Part shown: positions 26,247 through 34,360 of the stretch, piece by piece | How the letters are laid out: each line of letters starts with the position of its first letter | Position numbering within the stretch: position 1 is the stretch's first letter | From: Lachnospiraceae bacterium NC2004 | Lineage (GTDB): Bacteria; Bacillota; Clostridia; Lachnospirales; Lachnospiraceae | NCBI GenBank assembly: GCA_000621905.1 | Contig: JHXB01000003.1 | Span: 186,001-250,000 of the forward strand | Length of the DNA: 64,000 nt | Reading direction: 5' to 3' | The notes under the pieces: model-generated | What the model saw: only the letters and a program-made list of their open reading frames with translations | What the model was told of the DNA's origin: nothing | The model's database searches: none | Program-made: the position numbers and the translations under genes

Positions 26247-27494
26247 TTAAATCTCTCTCCCAACTATAATTTCTTTCTCAGGTGGATTATCTGTAAAATC
26301 ATATTCAGGAAGACTATCATTAAAAATCCTAATACTTTCTATTCCTATGTTATCTTTACTGTTCTTATCGCAATATACCCCATAAAATCTAATTGTATAA
26401 TACGTGCCTTTATCCGTCATTACGCTACCTAATCGCTCGCAATACTTCTTAGACCCATCCTTGGCAAGCTCTATTTTTACACTAGTGTCACTGTTGCTAT
26501 ACTCGTCAACACTCGGCAACCTGTCAATTGAAACAATCTCTCCGTCAATAAACTCAAGCGCCTCCTTTATCTGTTTATCTAAATCATATTCTTCTGCAAC
26601 ATTATTGCTAAATAACTGTTTAAGTGCATCTACATCATTTTTATTAAGTGCATTCGTAATAACTTGTTCTTCTCTATACACTTCATCAGATACAATCTTA
26701 TCGCTAACCCTTATTTTACCGTCCTTTTGACTCTCATACACATACATTCTCTCATTTTCATAGGTTTCAAAGATATCCTCCTCAGAACCCGCATCAAGAT
26801 AATTCAACATATTATCCCTATAATCACTTTCATATATACTATCTATATGAACTAATCTCATATATGTAATACCATTATGAAGCTTATCATACTTTGAAAA
26901 TCCTTCATAGTACAAAATATACTCATCATTACATCTATTATCATATGCATATGAATGGTACTCTTCTTCATCAACTCCGGTTCTAATAGAAACTATATTA
27001 TCTCTGAACACATATCGTTTCTTTATCTTATCGTTCACTATACAATGATAAGCTCTTGAATCATCTGTCGATCCAACATCTACCACGCCTATTTCCTCAG
27101 GTATACTAGCAAACATTTCTTCAAGATCTTTTTTTAAATTGGGATTATTCTTCCTCTCGTATTCACTAAATAGCTCTAAAATACTATCTACATCCTTATT
27201 TTTAATATACTCTGTCAGTTTTTCTTCATAATACATTGGTTTAACAATAGCACTATTCGAAAACCAAATCGAAAAGGTAATGCATATCAAAAAAGGAATT
27301 GACATCACTATAATACCAGCCTTAATCCCCACCCAGCTTACAGGCATACCTTTCTTCTTTTTTCTTTTTCTTCTAAAAAATGAGACCCCAAATATTACAA
27401 GGCCTGTAATAAAAATAATCCCCAAAAAGCCATAAATCAAAAGATAAACGATAATTGTAATGGCGTTGTCAAGTATTGGTGGTAACATTATCAC
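26247..27494 (-). CDS. Membrane-anchored protein with two DUF5104-like domains
   Basis: 415 aa. Two N-terminal transmembrane segments (about 10-36 and 53-74) with the lysine/arginine-rich RRKRKKKKG between them, then two similar outer domains (about 90-230 and 275-405). The second contains VITNALNKNDVDALKQLFSNNVAEEYDLDKQIKEAL and IDGEIVSIDRLPSVDEYSNSDTS, which align well with the lipoprotein at 22094-22624. The first codon is GTG, with ATG two codons later (27488) at a better distance from AAGGAG. Function unknown; it probably belongs to the same surface system as the large secreted protein. Confidence 0.8.
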   Translation of the reverse strand: MIMLPPILDNAITIIVYLLIYGFLGIIFITGLVIFGVSFFRRKRKKKKGMPVSWVGIKAGIIVMSIPFLICITFSIWFSNSAIVKPMYYEEKLTEYIKNKDVDSILELFSEYERKNNPNLKKDLEEMFASIPEEIGVVDVGSTDDSRAYHCIVNDKIKKRYVFRDNIVSIRTGVDEEEYHSYAYDNRCNDEYILYYEGFSKYDKLHNGITYMRLVHIDSIYESDYRDNMLNYLDAGSEEDIFETYENERMYVYESQKDGKIRVSDKIVSDEVYREEQVITNALNKNDVDALKQLFSNNVAEEYDLDKQIKEALEFIDGEIVSIDRLPSVDEYSNSDTSVKIELAKDGSKKYCERLGSVMTDKGTYYTIRFYGVYCDKNSKDNIGIESIRIFNDSLPEYDFTDNPPEKEIIVGREI

Positions 27495-27531
27495 AATACT
27501 CCTTCCTTATCATTCTGATCGGTATTACCCC

Positions 27532-27598
27532 TGTCATTCTGAGCGTAGCGAAGAATCTATTAAGATCCTTCGTCACTTTCGTTCCTCAGGATGACATA
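27532..27598. repeat. Interspersed repeat, copy 2, with inverted partner
   Basis: TGTCATTCTGAGCG then TAGCGAAGAATCT (27532-27558) is the inverted form of the 8547-8573 repeat. A diverged second unit in the opposite direction follows at 27564-27598, so the pair can fold. A separate hairpin GGCGAAC/GTTCGCC lies at 27614-27630. Confidence 0.7.
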
Positions 27599-27666
27599 AC
27601 GCGCTCCTTTTATGGCGAACGATGTTCGCCACTACGGATAACACATTGACTATTTTTCACAAGTAA

Positions 27667-28503
27667 TTACGCTGTTCTCACTCTGTCGATTACGTAGCAC
27701 ACTAAGAACACCGCCATATCGGCACATACTATGGTTGACCCTGTAGGGGTGGAGTAAAGAATTGATACAACAATTCCCAAAAGCGCACATACAACCGAGA
27801 TTATAGCTGATGTTATGGTAACACTCTTAAAAGTTCTCATGAGTCTCATTGCTGAAAGTGCAGGAAATATAATTAAAGCACTTATAAGCAGCGACCCCAC
27901 AAGATTCATACCAAGAACAATAATCACCGCAATAATAACCGCAATCAAGAGATTATAAGCGCCAGCCCTGACTCCAGTCGCTTTGGCAAAACTCTCGTCA
28001 AATGTTACTCCGAAGATCTTATTATAAAAAACGATAAAAACCGCAATAACAACTATCGACAACACAAAACATATCATAACTTCTGACTGTCTGAGAGTTA
28101 ATATAGAAGTCGATCCAAATAACGTACTACACACATCACCTGAAACATTGGCTGATGTCGAGAACACATTCATAAGCATATAACCAATCGCGAGCGATGC
28201 TACAGATATCATAGCAATCGCAGCATCACCCTTTAACTTAGCGCTCTGTCCTCCTTTTAAGAGAAGAATTGCAGCAATAATAGTCAAAGGCATTGTAACA
28301 AGAGTTGTACTTGTAACCTTCATAATCGAAGCAATAGCAAGCGCACCAAACGCCACATGTGAAAGACCGTCACCTATAAAAGAATACCTTTTTAAGACAA
28401 GGGTAACACCTAAAAGAGATGAGCATAACGCAATTAATACGCCGACAATTACGGCGTATCTGACAAAAGAATATTGTAGATATTCATGTAATTGAAGTAA
28501 CAT
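27667..28503 (-). CDS. Metal ABC transporter permease (ZnuB/MntB family)
   Basis: 278 aa. ABC-3 family permease with about eight transmembrane segments. GDGLSHVAFGALAIASIM (near 45) and SLLISALIIFPALSAMRLM (about 207-225) are the family's conserved loops. Imports zinc, manganese or iron with the ATPase encoded just upstream; the stop and start overlap as TGATG. No substrate-binding lipoprotein is encoded next to it, so the binding protein must be elsewhere. Confidence 0.9.
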   Translation of the reverse strand: MLLQLHEYLQYSFVRYAVIVGVLIALCSSLLGVTLVLKRYSFIGDGLSHVAFGALAIASIMKVTSTTLVTMPLTIIAAILLLKGGQSAKLKGDAAIAMISVASLAIGYMLMNVFSTSANVSGDVCSTLFGSTSILTLRQSEVMICFVLSIVVIAVFIVFYNKIFGVTFDESFAKATGVRAGAYNLLIAVIIAVIIVLGMNLVGSLLISALIIFPALSAMRLMRTFKSVTITSAIISVVCALLGIVVSILYSTPTGSTIVCADMAVFLVCYVIDRVRTA

Positions 28504-29219
28504 CACTTATCTCCTTTCGTAAGTTCAACCGATGTCAATATCTTATAAGCTTCACTATCGGTGTATTTAGAAGCCTCTCCAAAATAAAGCTGCTTACCTG
28601 TAACATGAAGAATATGAGTAGCGTCTCTTAGTCCCTCATGAATATCGTGAGAAACCATAATAACTGTCATTCCTTCAGCATTAAGCTTCTTGATAAGCTG
28701 ATAAAAATCTGCCGTAACCTTAGGATCCAATCCGCTTACAGGTTCATCTAGCACAAGCAACTTAGTACTCGCACATAACGCTCTCGCAAGAAGCACTCTC
28801 TGTTTCTGACCGCCTGAAAGATTCTTAAATGACTTATTTCTAAGATCATATATATCCATGCGCTTCATATTTCTCTTAGCTTCATCCCTCTCTGCCTTGC
28901 CATAAAATGGTCTAAGCCCAAGTTTAGAGAGATTACCACTCATAACAATCTCCTTAACTGAAGCTGGAAAATCCTGCTGAGTGATTGTCTGCTGAGGAAG
29001 ATAACCTATCTCGTACGGTTTAAGCCCGTCTCCATATTCAATATCTCCTGCAATTATCTTGGTCAAATGAAGCATAGTCTTCATAAGTGTAGACTTACCT
29101 GCACCATTTTCACCGACTATGCAAAGATAATCCCCTTCATTCACCTCGAAATTAAGTCCCTCTGCTACCGCCTTACCCTCGTAGCCGACAGAAAGGTCTA
29201 TACATTTAATAAAAGCCAT
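28503..29219 (-). CDS. Metal ABC transporter ATP-binding protein (ZnuC-like)
   Basis: 238 aa. Walker A GENGAGKST (about 37-45), Q-loop LPQQT, signature LSGGQKQRVLLARAL, Walker B LLVLDEPVSGLD and H-loop SHD. The GYLPQQTITQQDFPASV stretch is typical of zinc/manganese importers. Pairs with the ABC-3 permease downstream. Confidence 0.92.
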   Translation of the reverse strand: MAFIKCIDLSVGYEGKAVAEGLNFEVNEGDYLCIVGENGAGKSTLMKTMLHLTKIIAGDIEYGDGLKPYEIGYLPQQTITQQDFPASVKEIVMSGNLSKLGLRPFYGKAERDEAKRNMKRMDIYDLRNKSFKNLSGGQKQRVLLARALCASTKLLVLDEPVSGLDPKVTADFYQLIKKLNAEGMTVIMVSHDIHEGLRDATHILHVTGKQLYFGEASKYTDSEAYKILTSVELTKGDK

Positions 29220-29232
29220 CTATGCCTCCAAA

Positions 29233-29808
29233 TTACTTCTCTTCAACCATCTTAATATAATTAAGAATAAGCTCGATTGATTTCTCTTCGCCAAGCCTGG
29301 TCACATCTATGCAAAGGTCGTAGTATCTTGCACTTCCCCACGCCTGCCCGGTGTTGAACTTGTGAAATGATGCTCTTCTGTCATCATACTCTTTAACAAG
29401 ATTCTCGCCCTGCTTGCGATTACTGTAACCATGCTCCTCGCATATCCTGTCAATACGCTTCTCCAACTGTCCTGACAAGAATATCCTGACTGCATTCTTA
29501 GAATCCTTATACGCGAAGTTACCGCATCTTCCGACTATAACTCCGTCTCCGTCACCGATTAAAGTGTCATATATCTGCTTAGGAACATCTGTAAGCTGAA
29601 TATTATTCTCGCCGGATGCAATTGCATAGAGGAGCGAATTAACCGGATTCTCCGCAAAGAAATTAGGATGCTTGTCAATTATCCCCTTCTCAATCGCTAA
29701 TTCAGTAAGTCTCCTTCTGTCATAAAAAGGTATGCCGAGTCTCTCGGCAAGCTTCTCTCCTAATTCATCTCCACCACAACCACACTGTCTTGCTATTGTT
29801 ACAATCAT
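29233..29808 (-). CDS. Cytidylate kinase-like protein
   Basis: 191 aa from the ATG at 29808 (GGAGGG 7 nt upstream). Cytidylate_kin2 family: it starts with MIVTIARQCGCGGDELGEKLAERLGIPFYDRRRLTELA, where the P-loop is modified (QCGCGGDELG in place of GxxGxGKS/T), and contains VIVGRCGNFAYKD and RIFLSGQLEKRIDRI. These proteins are common in Clostridia beside unrelated genes; their substrate is not established. It sits between lrgB and the metal transporter ATPase. Confidence 0.82.
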   Translation of the reverse strand: MIVTIARQCGCGGDELGEKLAERLGIPFYDRRRLTELAIEKGIIDKHPNFFAENPVNSLLYAIASGENNIQLTDVPKQIYDTLIGDGDGVIVGRCGNFAYKDSKNAVRIFLSGQLEKRIDRICEEHGYSNRKQGENLVKEYDDRRASFHKFNTGQAWGSARYYDLCIDVTRLGEEKSIELILNYIKMVEEK

Positions 29809-29824
29809 CTCAATCCCTCCTAAA

Positions 29825-30526
29825 CTAATATATGTATGAAAATACAGTTGCACCAACTACAGTCAAAAGTCCTGAAACCACAATCGACAAGCTGCTCATC
29901 GCACCTTCAATCTCGCCAAGTTCCATAGCCTTGGCAGTTCCCATAGCATGCGACGCACTACCAATCGCAATTCCTTTAGCTATCGGTTCAGTTATCTTGA
30001 ATACTTTAAGCACTGACTCCGCAATAACATTTCCTAAAATACCCGTAATCACTATCGCCGCCACAGTAATTGCGACATATCCTCCAAGTTCCTCGGACAC
30101 TCCCATACCAATCGCGGTTGTGATTGACTTAGGAAGCAGAGTCACATAGTCCTTGTGGTCAAGTCTTAATATTAATGCAAATGCTAACACACACACCAAG
30201 CTTGTTATCATGCCCGATATAATTCCAAGCATAATAGCTAACGCATTAGACTTTAGCAATTGCCACTGCTGATATAAAGGAACAGCTAAACTAACCGTCG
30301 CCGGCGTAAGTAAGTACGAAAGATATTTCGCACCGTTATAATAACTGTCATAATCTATCTTAAAAAGCAAAAGCACCGCGATTACTATGATTATCGTTAT
30401 CAGTAACGGATTAAATACAGCTGACTTAAATCTCTTCTTGATAAGAGTTCCGATAAAGAATGCAAACAAGCTTATCGACACTCCAAAATACGCTGACTCA
30501 GCTATAAACTCATTCACGGGCCTCAC
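29825..30526 (-). CDS. lrgB: LrgB/CidB-family membrane protein
   Basis: 233 aa, about seven transmembrane segments. The conserved LrgB region is ALLKSITTAIGMGVSEELGG-like (LPKSITTAIGMGVSEELGGY, about 139-158) followed by GIAIGSASHAMGTAKAMELGE. Works with LrgA in export or control of murein hydrolase activity or as a carboxylate/overflow metabolite transporter. GTG start overlapping the end of lrgA; a second GTG at 30517 is an alternative. Confidence 0.9.
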   Translation of the reverse strand: MRPVNEFIAESAYFGVSISLFAFFIGTLIKKRFKSAVFNPLLITIIIVIAVLLLFKIDYDSYYNGAKYLSYLLTPATVSLAVPLYQQWQLLKSNALAIMLGIISGMITSLVCVLAFALILRLDHKDYVTLLPKSITTAIGMGVSEELGGYVAITVAAIVITGILGNVIAESVLKVFKITEPIAKGIAIGSASHAMGTAKAMELGEIEGAMSSLSIVVSGLLTVVGATVFSYIY

Positions 30527-30869
30527 CTCGCCTTCTTATAAAGAACTGGGTTATTCGTCCCGATACCACCATAACTGCAAGTGTTGAAACCACTATAACT
30601 AATATATAACTTATCAGATTCTTCGACAATATGTCATAGGAATCCATAAGTCCCACAGCGGCCGGCACAAACATAAGCGGCATTATCTCTATCAAAAATG
30701 AAGCCGTATCCTTAACCTGATCAAGCTTGATAACCTTAAACTCCAATAGCATAAATAGAATTATAATTCCGTAAATGCTTGCAGGAATCGGGAGCGGAAT
30801 CAGATAGTATAAAAGCTCACCCACAAACGATATGAGTAGTATTATCATTAATTGCATTATATACTTCAT
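30510..30869 (-). CDS. lrgA: LrgA/CidA-family holin-like protein
   Basis: 119 aa with four hydrophobic segments. The LrgA motif IPASIYGIIILFMLL (about 28-42) and the following IMPLMFVPAAVGLMDS (about 68-83) are diagnostic. Forms an operon with lrgB, whose start overlaps its end. Confidence 0.9.
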   Translation of the reverse strand: MKYIMQLMIILLISFVGELLYYLIPLPIPASIYGIIILFMLLEFKVIKLDQVKDTASFLIEIMPLMFVPAAVGLMDSYDILSKNLISYILVIVVSTLAVMVVSGRITQFFIRRRGEARE

Positions 30870-30987
30870 AACGAGCTCCCTTCATAGTCCCAAAACTTGT
30901 ATTGTAAAATCTAACCAAAGGACAACTATATTAGTATAACACCAATTTGCGATAATGTCGAATATTTATTACTGGTTTAATACAAAA

Positions 30988-31013
30988 AAATGTTGCCGGA
31001 ACCGGCAACATTT
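30988..31013 (-). terminator. Terminator of the Nudix gene
   Basis: 11- to 12-bp perfect stem around CCGG/AA/CCGG, with seven T on the minus strand, 29 bp after the Nudix stop. Confidence 0.85.
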
Positions 31014-31041
31014 CTGGCCTTGATGTCTTCTCTTCTTCTGA

Positions 31042-31548
31042 TCATAACTCTAATCCTTTCAGATACCAATTAATCACCCTTGCGGTCATTCCCCAAATTC
31101 TATACTCGCCGTATATATACTCACATTGCGTCTTCATCCTGTCATCATGAAGAACATGTACATTGTCCTTTAACCAGTCAAATGATAATGTCAGCACCTT
31201 ACTAACCTCATCCTTATTATAAGAATTCTCATAACATATAAGTTCACACTCATAGACAAATACAGGCTCTAACCTGGGACCCATCGTGATAAACTTAGGC
31301 TTAACATTGTTTATGTTATCATCTGATATAAGGAGCTCCTCCTTAATCTCTCTTAAAGCGGCATCGAGTGCTTCTTCGCCATCATCAATCCTTCCTCCGG
31401 GAAAGCACACTTCCCCGGCCTGTCTAATACCATCTGCTCTTACTTCTAAGACAACACTTCTGACTCCACCGTCATTAATGACAGGTATAATTACAGACGC
31501 AGGCTTCACATCATTAATTTTAACAATTTCGAAATTGCCTATATTCAT
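31042..31548 (-). CDS. Nudix hydrolase, CoA pyrophosphatase-like
   Basis: 168 aa. The Nudix box is intact: GRIDDGEEALDAALREIKEELL (about 51-72) fits Gx5Ex7REUxEExGU. The preceding RQAGEVCFPGG resembles the UPF0035 extension of CoA diphosphatases (NudL type), which would hydrolyse CoA to phosphopantetheine and 3',5'-ADP. The substrate is inferred from that motif only. Single gene with its own terminator. Confidence 0.85.
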   Translation of the reverse strand: MNIGNFEIVKINDVKPASVIIPVINDGGVRSVVLEVRADGIRQAGEVCFPGGRIDDGEEALDAALREIKEELLISDDNINNVKPKFITMGPRLEPVFVYECELICYENSYNKDEVSKVLTLSFDWLKDNVHVLHDDRMKTQCEYIYGEYRIWGMTARVINWYLKGLEL

Positions 31549-31632
31549 GCCAACACCTCACGACTATAATTATATATCAAATGCTATCATTTTCCAATAT
31601 TAAAACGGCGGATTGATATTTACACAATAAAA

Positions 31633-31658
31633 AAGCCTCCCTGGCTTATAGGAGGCTT
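31633..31658 (-). terminator. Terminator of metK
   Basis: 8-bp stem AAGCCTCC/GGAGGCTT with 10-nt loop and a run of T on the minus strand. It follows a separate 18-bp palindrome next to the metK stop. Confidence 0.85.
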
Positions 31659-31672
31659 AATTCGAGGTAAAT

Positions 31673-31690
31673 CAATAAGGTACCTTATTG
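31673..31690. repeat. 18-bp perfect palindrome after metK stop
   Basis: CAATAAGGTACCTTATTG is self-complementary over all 18 bases and lies 1 bp after the metK stop, before the terminator. A regulator site or an extra 3' hairpin are both possible. Confidence 0.7.
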
Positions 31691-31691
31691 C

Positions 31692-32873
31692 TTAATTTAA
31701 ATTGCTTTTGATCTCATCTACTTTATCTAGATGTTCCCATGGAAGATCAATATCTGTTCTTCCAAAATGACCATAAGCAGCGGTTTGTTTATAAATAGGT
31801 CTTCTAAGATCCAGCGCATTTATAATTGCTGCCGGTCTTAAATCGAAGACCTTATTTATTACTTCAACAATCTTCTCATCTGACACAGTTCCGGTGCCAA
31901 ATGTCTCAACAGCTACAGATACAGGTTTAGCAACTCCGATTGCGTATGCGAACTCAACTTCAAGTTTCTTGGCAACACCGGCAGCAACAAGATTTTTAGC
32001 CACCCATCTTGCTGCATAAGCTGCAGAACGGTCTACCTTTGTTGGATCCTTACCAGAGAATGCGCCGCCTCCGTGGCGACCTGTTCCACCGTAAGTATCA
32101 ACGATAATCTTACGACCGGTAAGTCCTGCATCACCCTGAGGTCCACCGATAACAAAACGTCCGGTAGGATTAACATAGTATATAGTATCATCATCTAAAA
32201 GCTCATTAGGTATAACAGGTTTAATAACTTTTTCGATAATATCCTTTCTGATCTGTTCTAATGTAATCTCCTCAGCATGCTGTGTAGAAATAACGATAGT
32301 GTGAATCCTCTTAACGTTATCATTTTCATCGAATTCAACAGTAACCTGACTCTTGCCATCCGGTCTTAAGTATGATAATGTACCATCTTTTCTAACCTTG
32401 GTTAATTGTCTTGTAAGACGATGAGCAAATGAAATAGCAGGTGGCAAATATTCCGGAGTCTCGTCAGTAGCATAACCAAAAATGATACCCTGATCACCGG
32501 CACCGGTTCCAAAGTCTTCAGTCACACCTTCCTGTTTAGACTCAAACGCCTTATCGACACCCAATGCAATATCAGCAGACTGCTCATCAATTGAAGTTAA
32601 AACAGCGATTGAATCTGCGTTGTATCCATCTACGTTATTAACATAACCAATTTCTCTGATTGTCTCTCTTGCTACTTTGGCGATATCAACATATGCATCC
32701 GTCGAAATCTCACCAACCACCAAAGCTAAACCTGTTGCAACAGTTGTCTCTGCTGCAACTCTTGAATTAGGGTCCTGCTCAATAAGTGCATCCAATATCG
32801 CGTCTGAAATCTGATCTGCAATCTTATCAGGATGTCCCTCCGTAACTGATTCTGATGTAAATAATCTTCCCAT
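31692..32873 (-). CDS. metK: S-adenosylmethionine synthase
   Basis: 393 aa, full length. Makes SAM from methionine and ATP. Motifs: [21 protein letters not shown] (4-24), [15 protein letters not shown] (about 123-137), and [21 protein letters not shown]. It is downstream of the nitrogenase-like genes on the same strand, with about 140 bp between, and supplies SAM for the radical SAM protein and methyltransferases nearby. I see no SAM riboswitch in the leader. Confidence 0.97.
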   Translation of the reverse strand: MGRLFTSESVTEGHPDKIADQISDAILDALIEQDPNSRVAAETTVATGLALVVGEISTDAYVDIAKVARETIREIGYVNNVDGYNADSIAVLTSIDEQSADIALGVDKAFESKQEGVTEDFGTGAGDQGIIFGYATDETPEYLPPAISFAHRLTRQLTKVRKDGTLSYLRPDGKSQVTVEFDENDNVKRIHTIVISTQHAEEITLEQIRKDIIEKVIKPVIPNELLDDDTIYYVNPTGRFVIGGPQGDAGLTGRKIIVDTYGGTGRHGGGAFSGKDPTKVDRSAAYAARWVAKNLVAAGVAKKLEVEFAYAIGVAKPVSVAVETFGTGTVSDEKIVEVINKVFDLRPAAIINALDLRRPIYKQTAAYGHFGRTDIDLPWEHLDKVDEIKSNLN

Positions 32874-32937
32874 AATATATCTTCCTTTCTCAACTTTATT
32901 TTATATTTTTAATACTCCCATATTTATTGAATAGTTA

Positions 32938-32985
32938 TTAACTAAACATAAATATAATTCCTCCTGCTGAATAGTTAAGCTTCAT
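32938..32985 (-). CDS. Possible 15-aa ORF between nflK and metK
   Basis: MKLNYSAGGIIFMFS, preceded by GGAGGAG at 5 nt. The SD is much better than chance but nothing else shows that the peptide is real. It might be a leader peptide for metK or a remnant. Confidence 0.3.
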   Translation of the reverse strand: MKLNYSAGGIIFMFS

Positions 32986-33012
32986 AACAACTCCTCCAAT
33001 ACGATTTAGTAA

Positions 33013-34359
33013 TTATCCTACGTTTTGACCTATGTACTCTAGCAACTCTAGTTCTTTTGCATGATTATCTTCCTTAACCACAGTAAGATAATCTTCTAAA
33101 AGTGTTAGAGCACCTCTTATTCCCACATACGACTTATTAACAATAGCCTTATTATATGCAGGAAATGATATATCAAGTCCAGTCCTCTTCTTACCATTAG
33201 CTAAATTTCTATCAAGTGAACTGCCAAGAACCAACTCAATATTGTTATTGGACAGGATGTCACTGATCTCCTTACCATCTTGAGTGTAGTAAACTTCATT
33301 TGCTATGGTATTTAAGACATCATTTTCTGAATCATCAGATGACTCTTTCTTGCTCACACGATCGGTAACAATAATAGTCTTTATATCCGCACCAATATAT
33401 CTTTTTAAAAAGCCTCCGACTCTTATAGCAACACTCTCATCCGCAACAATTGCAAGAGACTTGCTGCCTGCTTCATTATAAAAATCATCAATAACTCCCT
33501 GATAATAATAGTCGAATTCTTTCTCTTCTTTCTCAATAAATGCATCTACCACATCACTGCTTACACCAAGTTCATCTGCAATCTTCCTAACAAATTCAGC
33601 AACCTCAATCGGTCCTGTCGGAACGTTGCTAAACTCTACATTTTTAACGCCATACAATTCTTCTAATGCTTTGGCAGGTGCATTGCCCCATCTTGAAAAT
33701 GAAATACTTATAGCAGCAGTTGAAGCATTTTTAAACTCTTCCACTCCATTGCCGTATGAAAAGAAAGTGTTAACGCTAAGTCCAATGCCCTCTAATATAC
33801 GTTTTATCTCAGCTAAATTACCACGATAATATATATCCTCTTTTGGTAGAATTCCGAAAATGTTAACTAACTTATCATTCTTCTCTTCAGGAATATTAAC
33901 TACTAAAGGCAGCTTCTTTATTATGTCAGTCACTACACTCTCATATCCGTAGTGACTGTCACCATGAAGTCCGGCAGTCAAAGACTCAATAATTGTCTCT
34001 CCCTGCTCTCTTGATTCTCTGGTCATCGCCTCTACGTCATCACCAACCATAGCCGATACACAACTGTTTAGCACAATATATAAATCGCCGTTGACAACTT
34101 TAATAGTGTTCTTTATCTGCTCTCTTAATCTAGATGCTCCTCCAAATATAACATGTCTTTCCTGAGCATCAGTAGAAAACACATTCTGACCGGTAAAATA
34201 TGTATTATCCAAGCCGCTTGATTTATTGGAAAGGTAACTCTGAATTGCGCATCCTGAATTAGAATGTACTATAGGAACCACTCCGTTTATAGCTTGAACT
34301 GTCTGAAGCACTCCGTGAAGTGCACAACCATTTCTTGGACTCTTAACACATGTCTGCAT
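33013..34359 (-). CDS. Nitrogenase-like component 1 protein, NifK/NifE-type subunit
   Basis: 448 aa, nitrogenase component 1 (oxidoreductase) family. Three cluster-type cysteines are kept: C12 (GCALHG), C37 (HSNSGCAIQSYL) and C100 (LNSCVSAMVGDD), matching the positions of the P-cluster cysteines of NifK. There is also C4, and I see no cysteine in the remaining 340 residues. It follows the NflD-like gene by 1 bp and would form a heterotetramer with it. The 448-aa length is shorter than true NifK. Member of an uncharacterised nitrogenase-like group; not a dinitrogenase by these features. Confidence 0.85.
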   Translation of the reverse strand: MQTCVKSPRNGCALHGVLQTVQAINGVVPIVHSNSGCAIQSYLSNKSSGLDNTYFTGQNVFSTDAQERHVIFGGASRLREQIKNTIKVVNGDLYIVLNSCVSAMVGDDVEAMTRESREQGETIIESLTAGLHGDSHYGYESVVTDIIKKLPLVVNIPEEKNDKLVNIFGILPKEDIYYRGNLAEIKRILEGIGLSVNTFFSYGNGVEEFKNASTAAISISFSRWGNAPAKALEELYGVKNVEFSNVPTGPIEVAEFVRKIADELGVSSDVVDAFIEKEEKEFDYYYQGVIDDFYNEAGSKSLAIVADESVAIRVGGFLKRYIGADIKTIIVTDRVSKKESSDDSENDVLNTIANEVYYTQDGKEISDILSNNNIELVLGSSLDRNLANGKKRTGLDISFPAYNKAIVNKSYVGIRGALTLLEDYLTVVKEDNHAKELELLEYIGQNVG

Positions 34360-34360
34360 T

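Noticed and set aside
32874-33012. SAM riboswitch in front of metK
   Set aside because: No S-box or other SAM riboswitch core could be found; the gap is short, AT-rich and lacks a terminator before metK.
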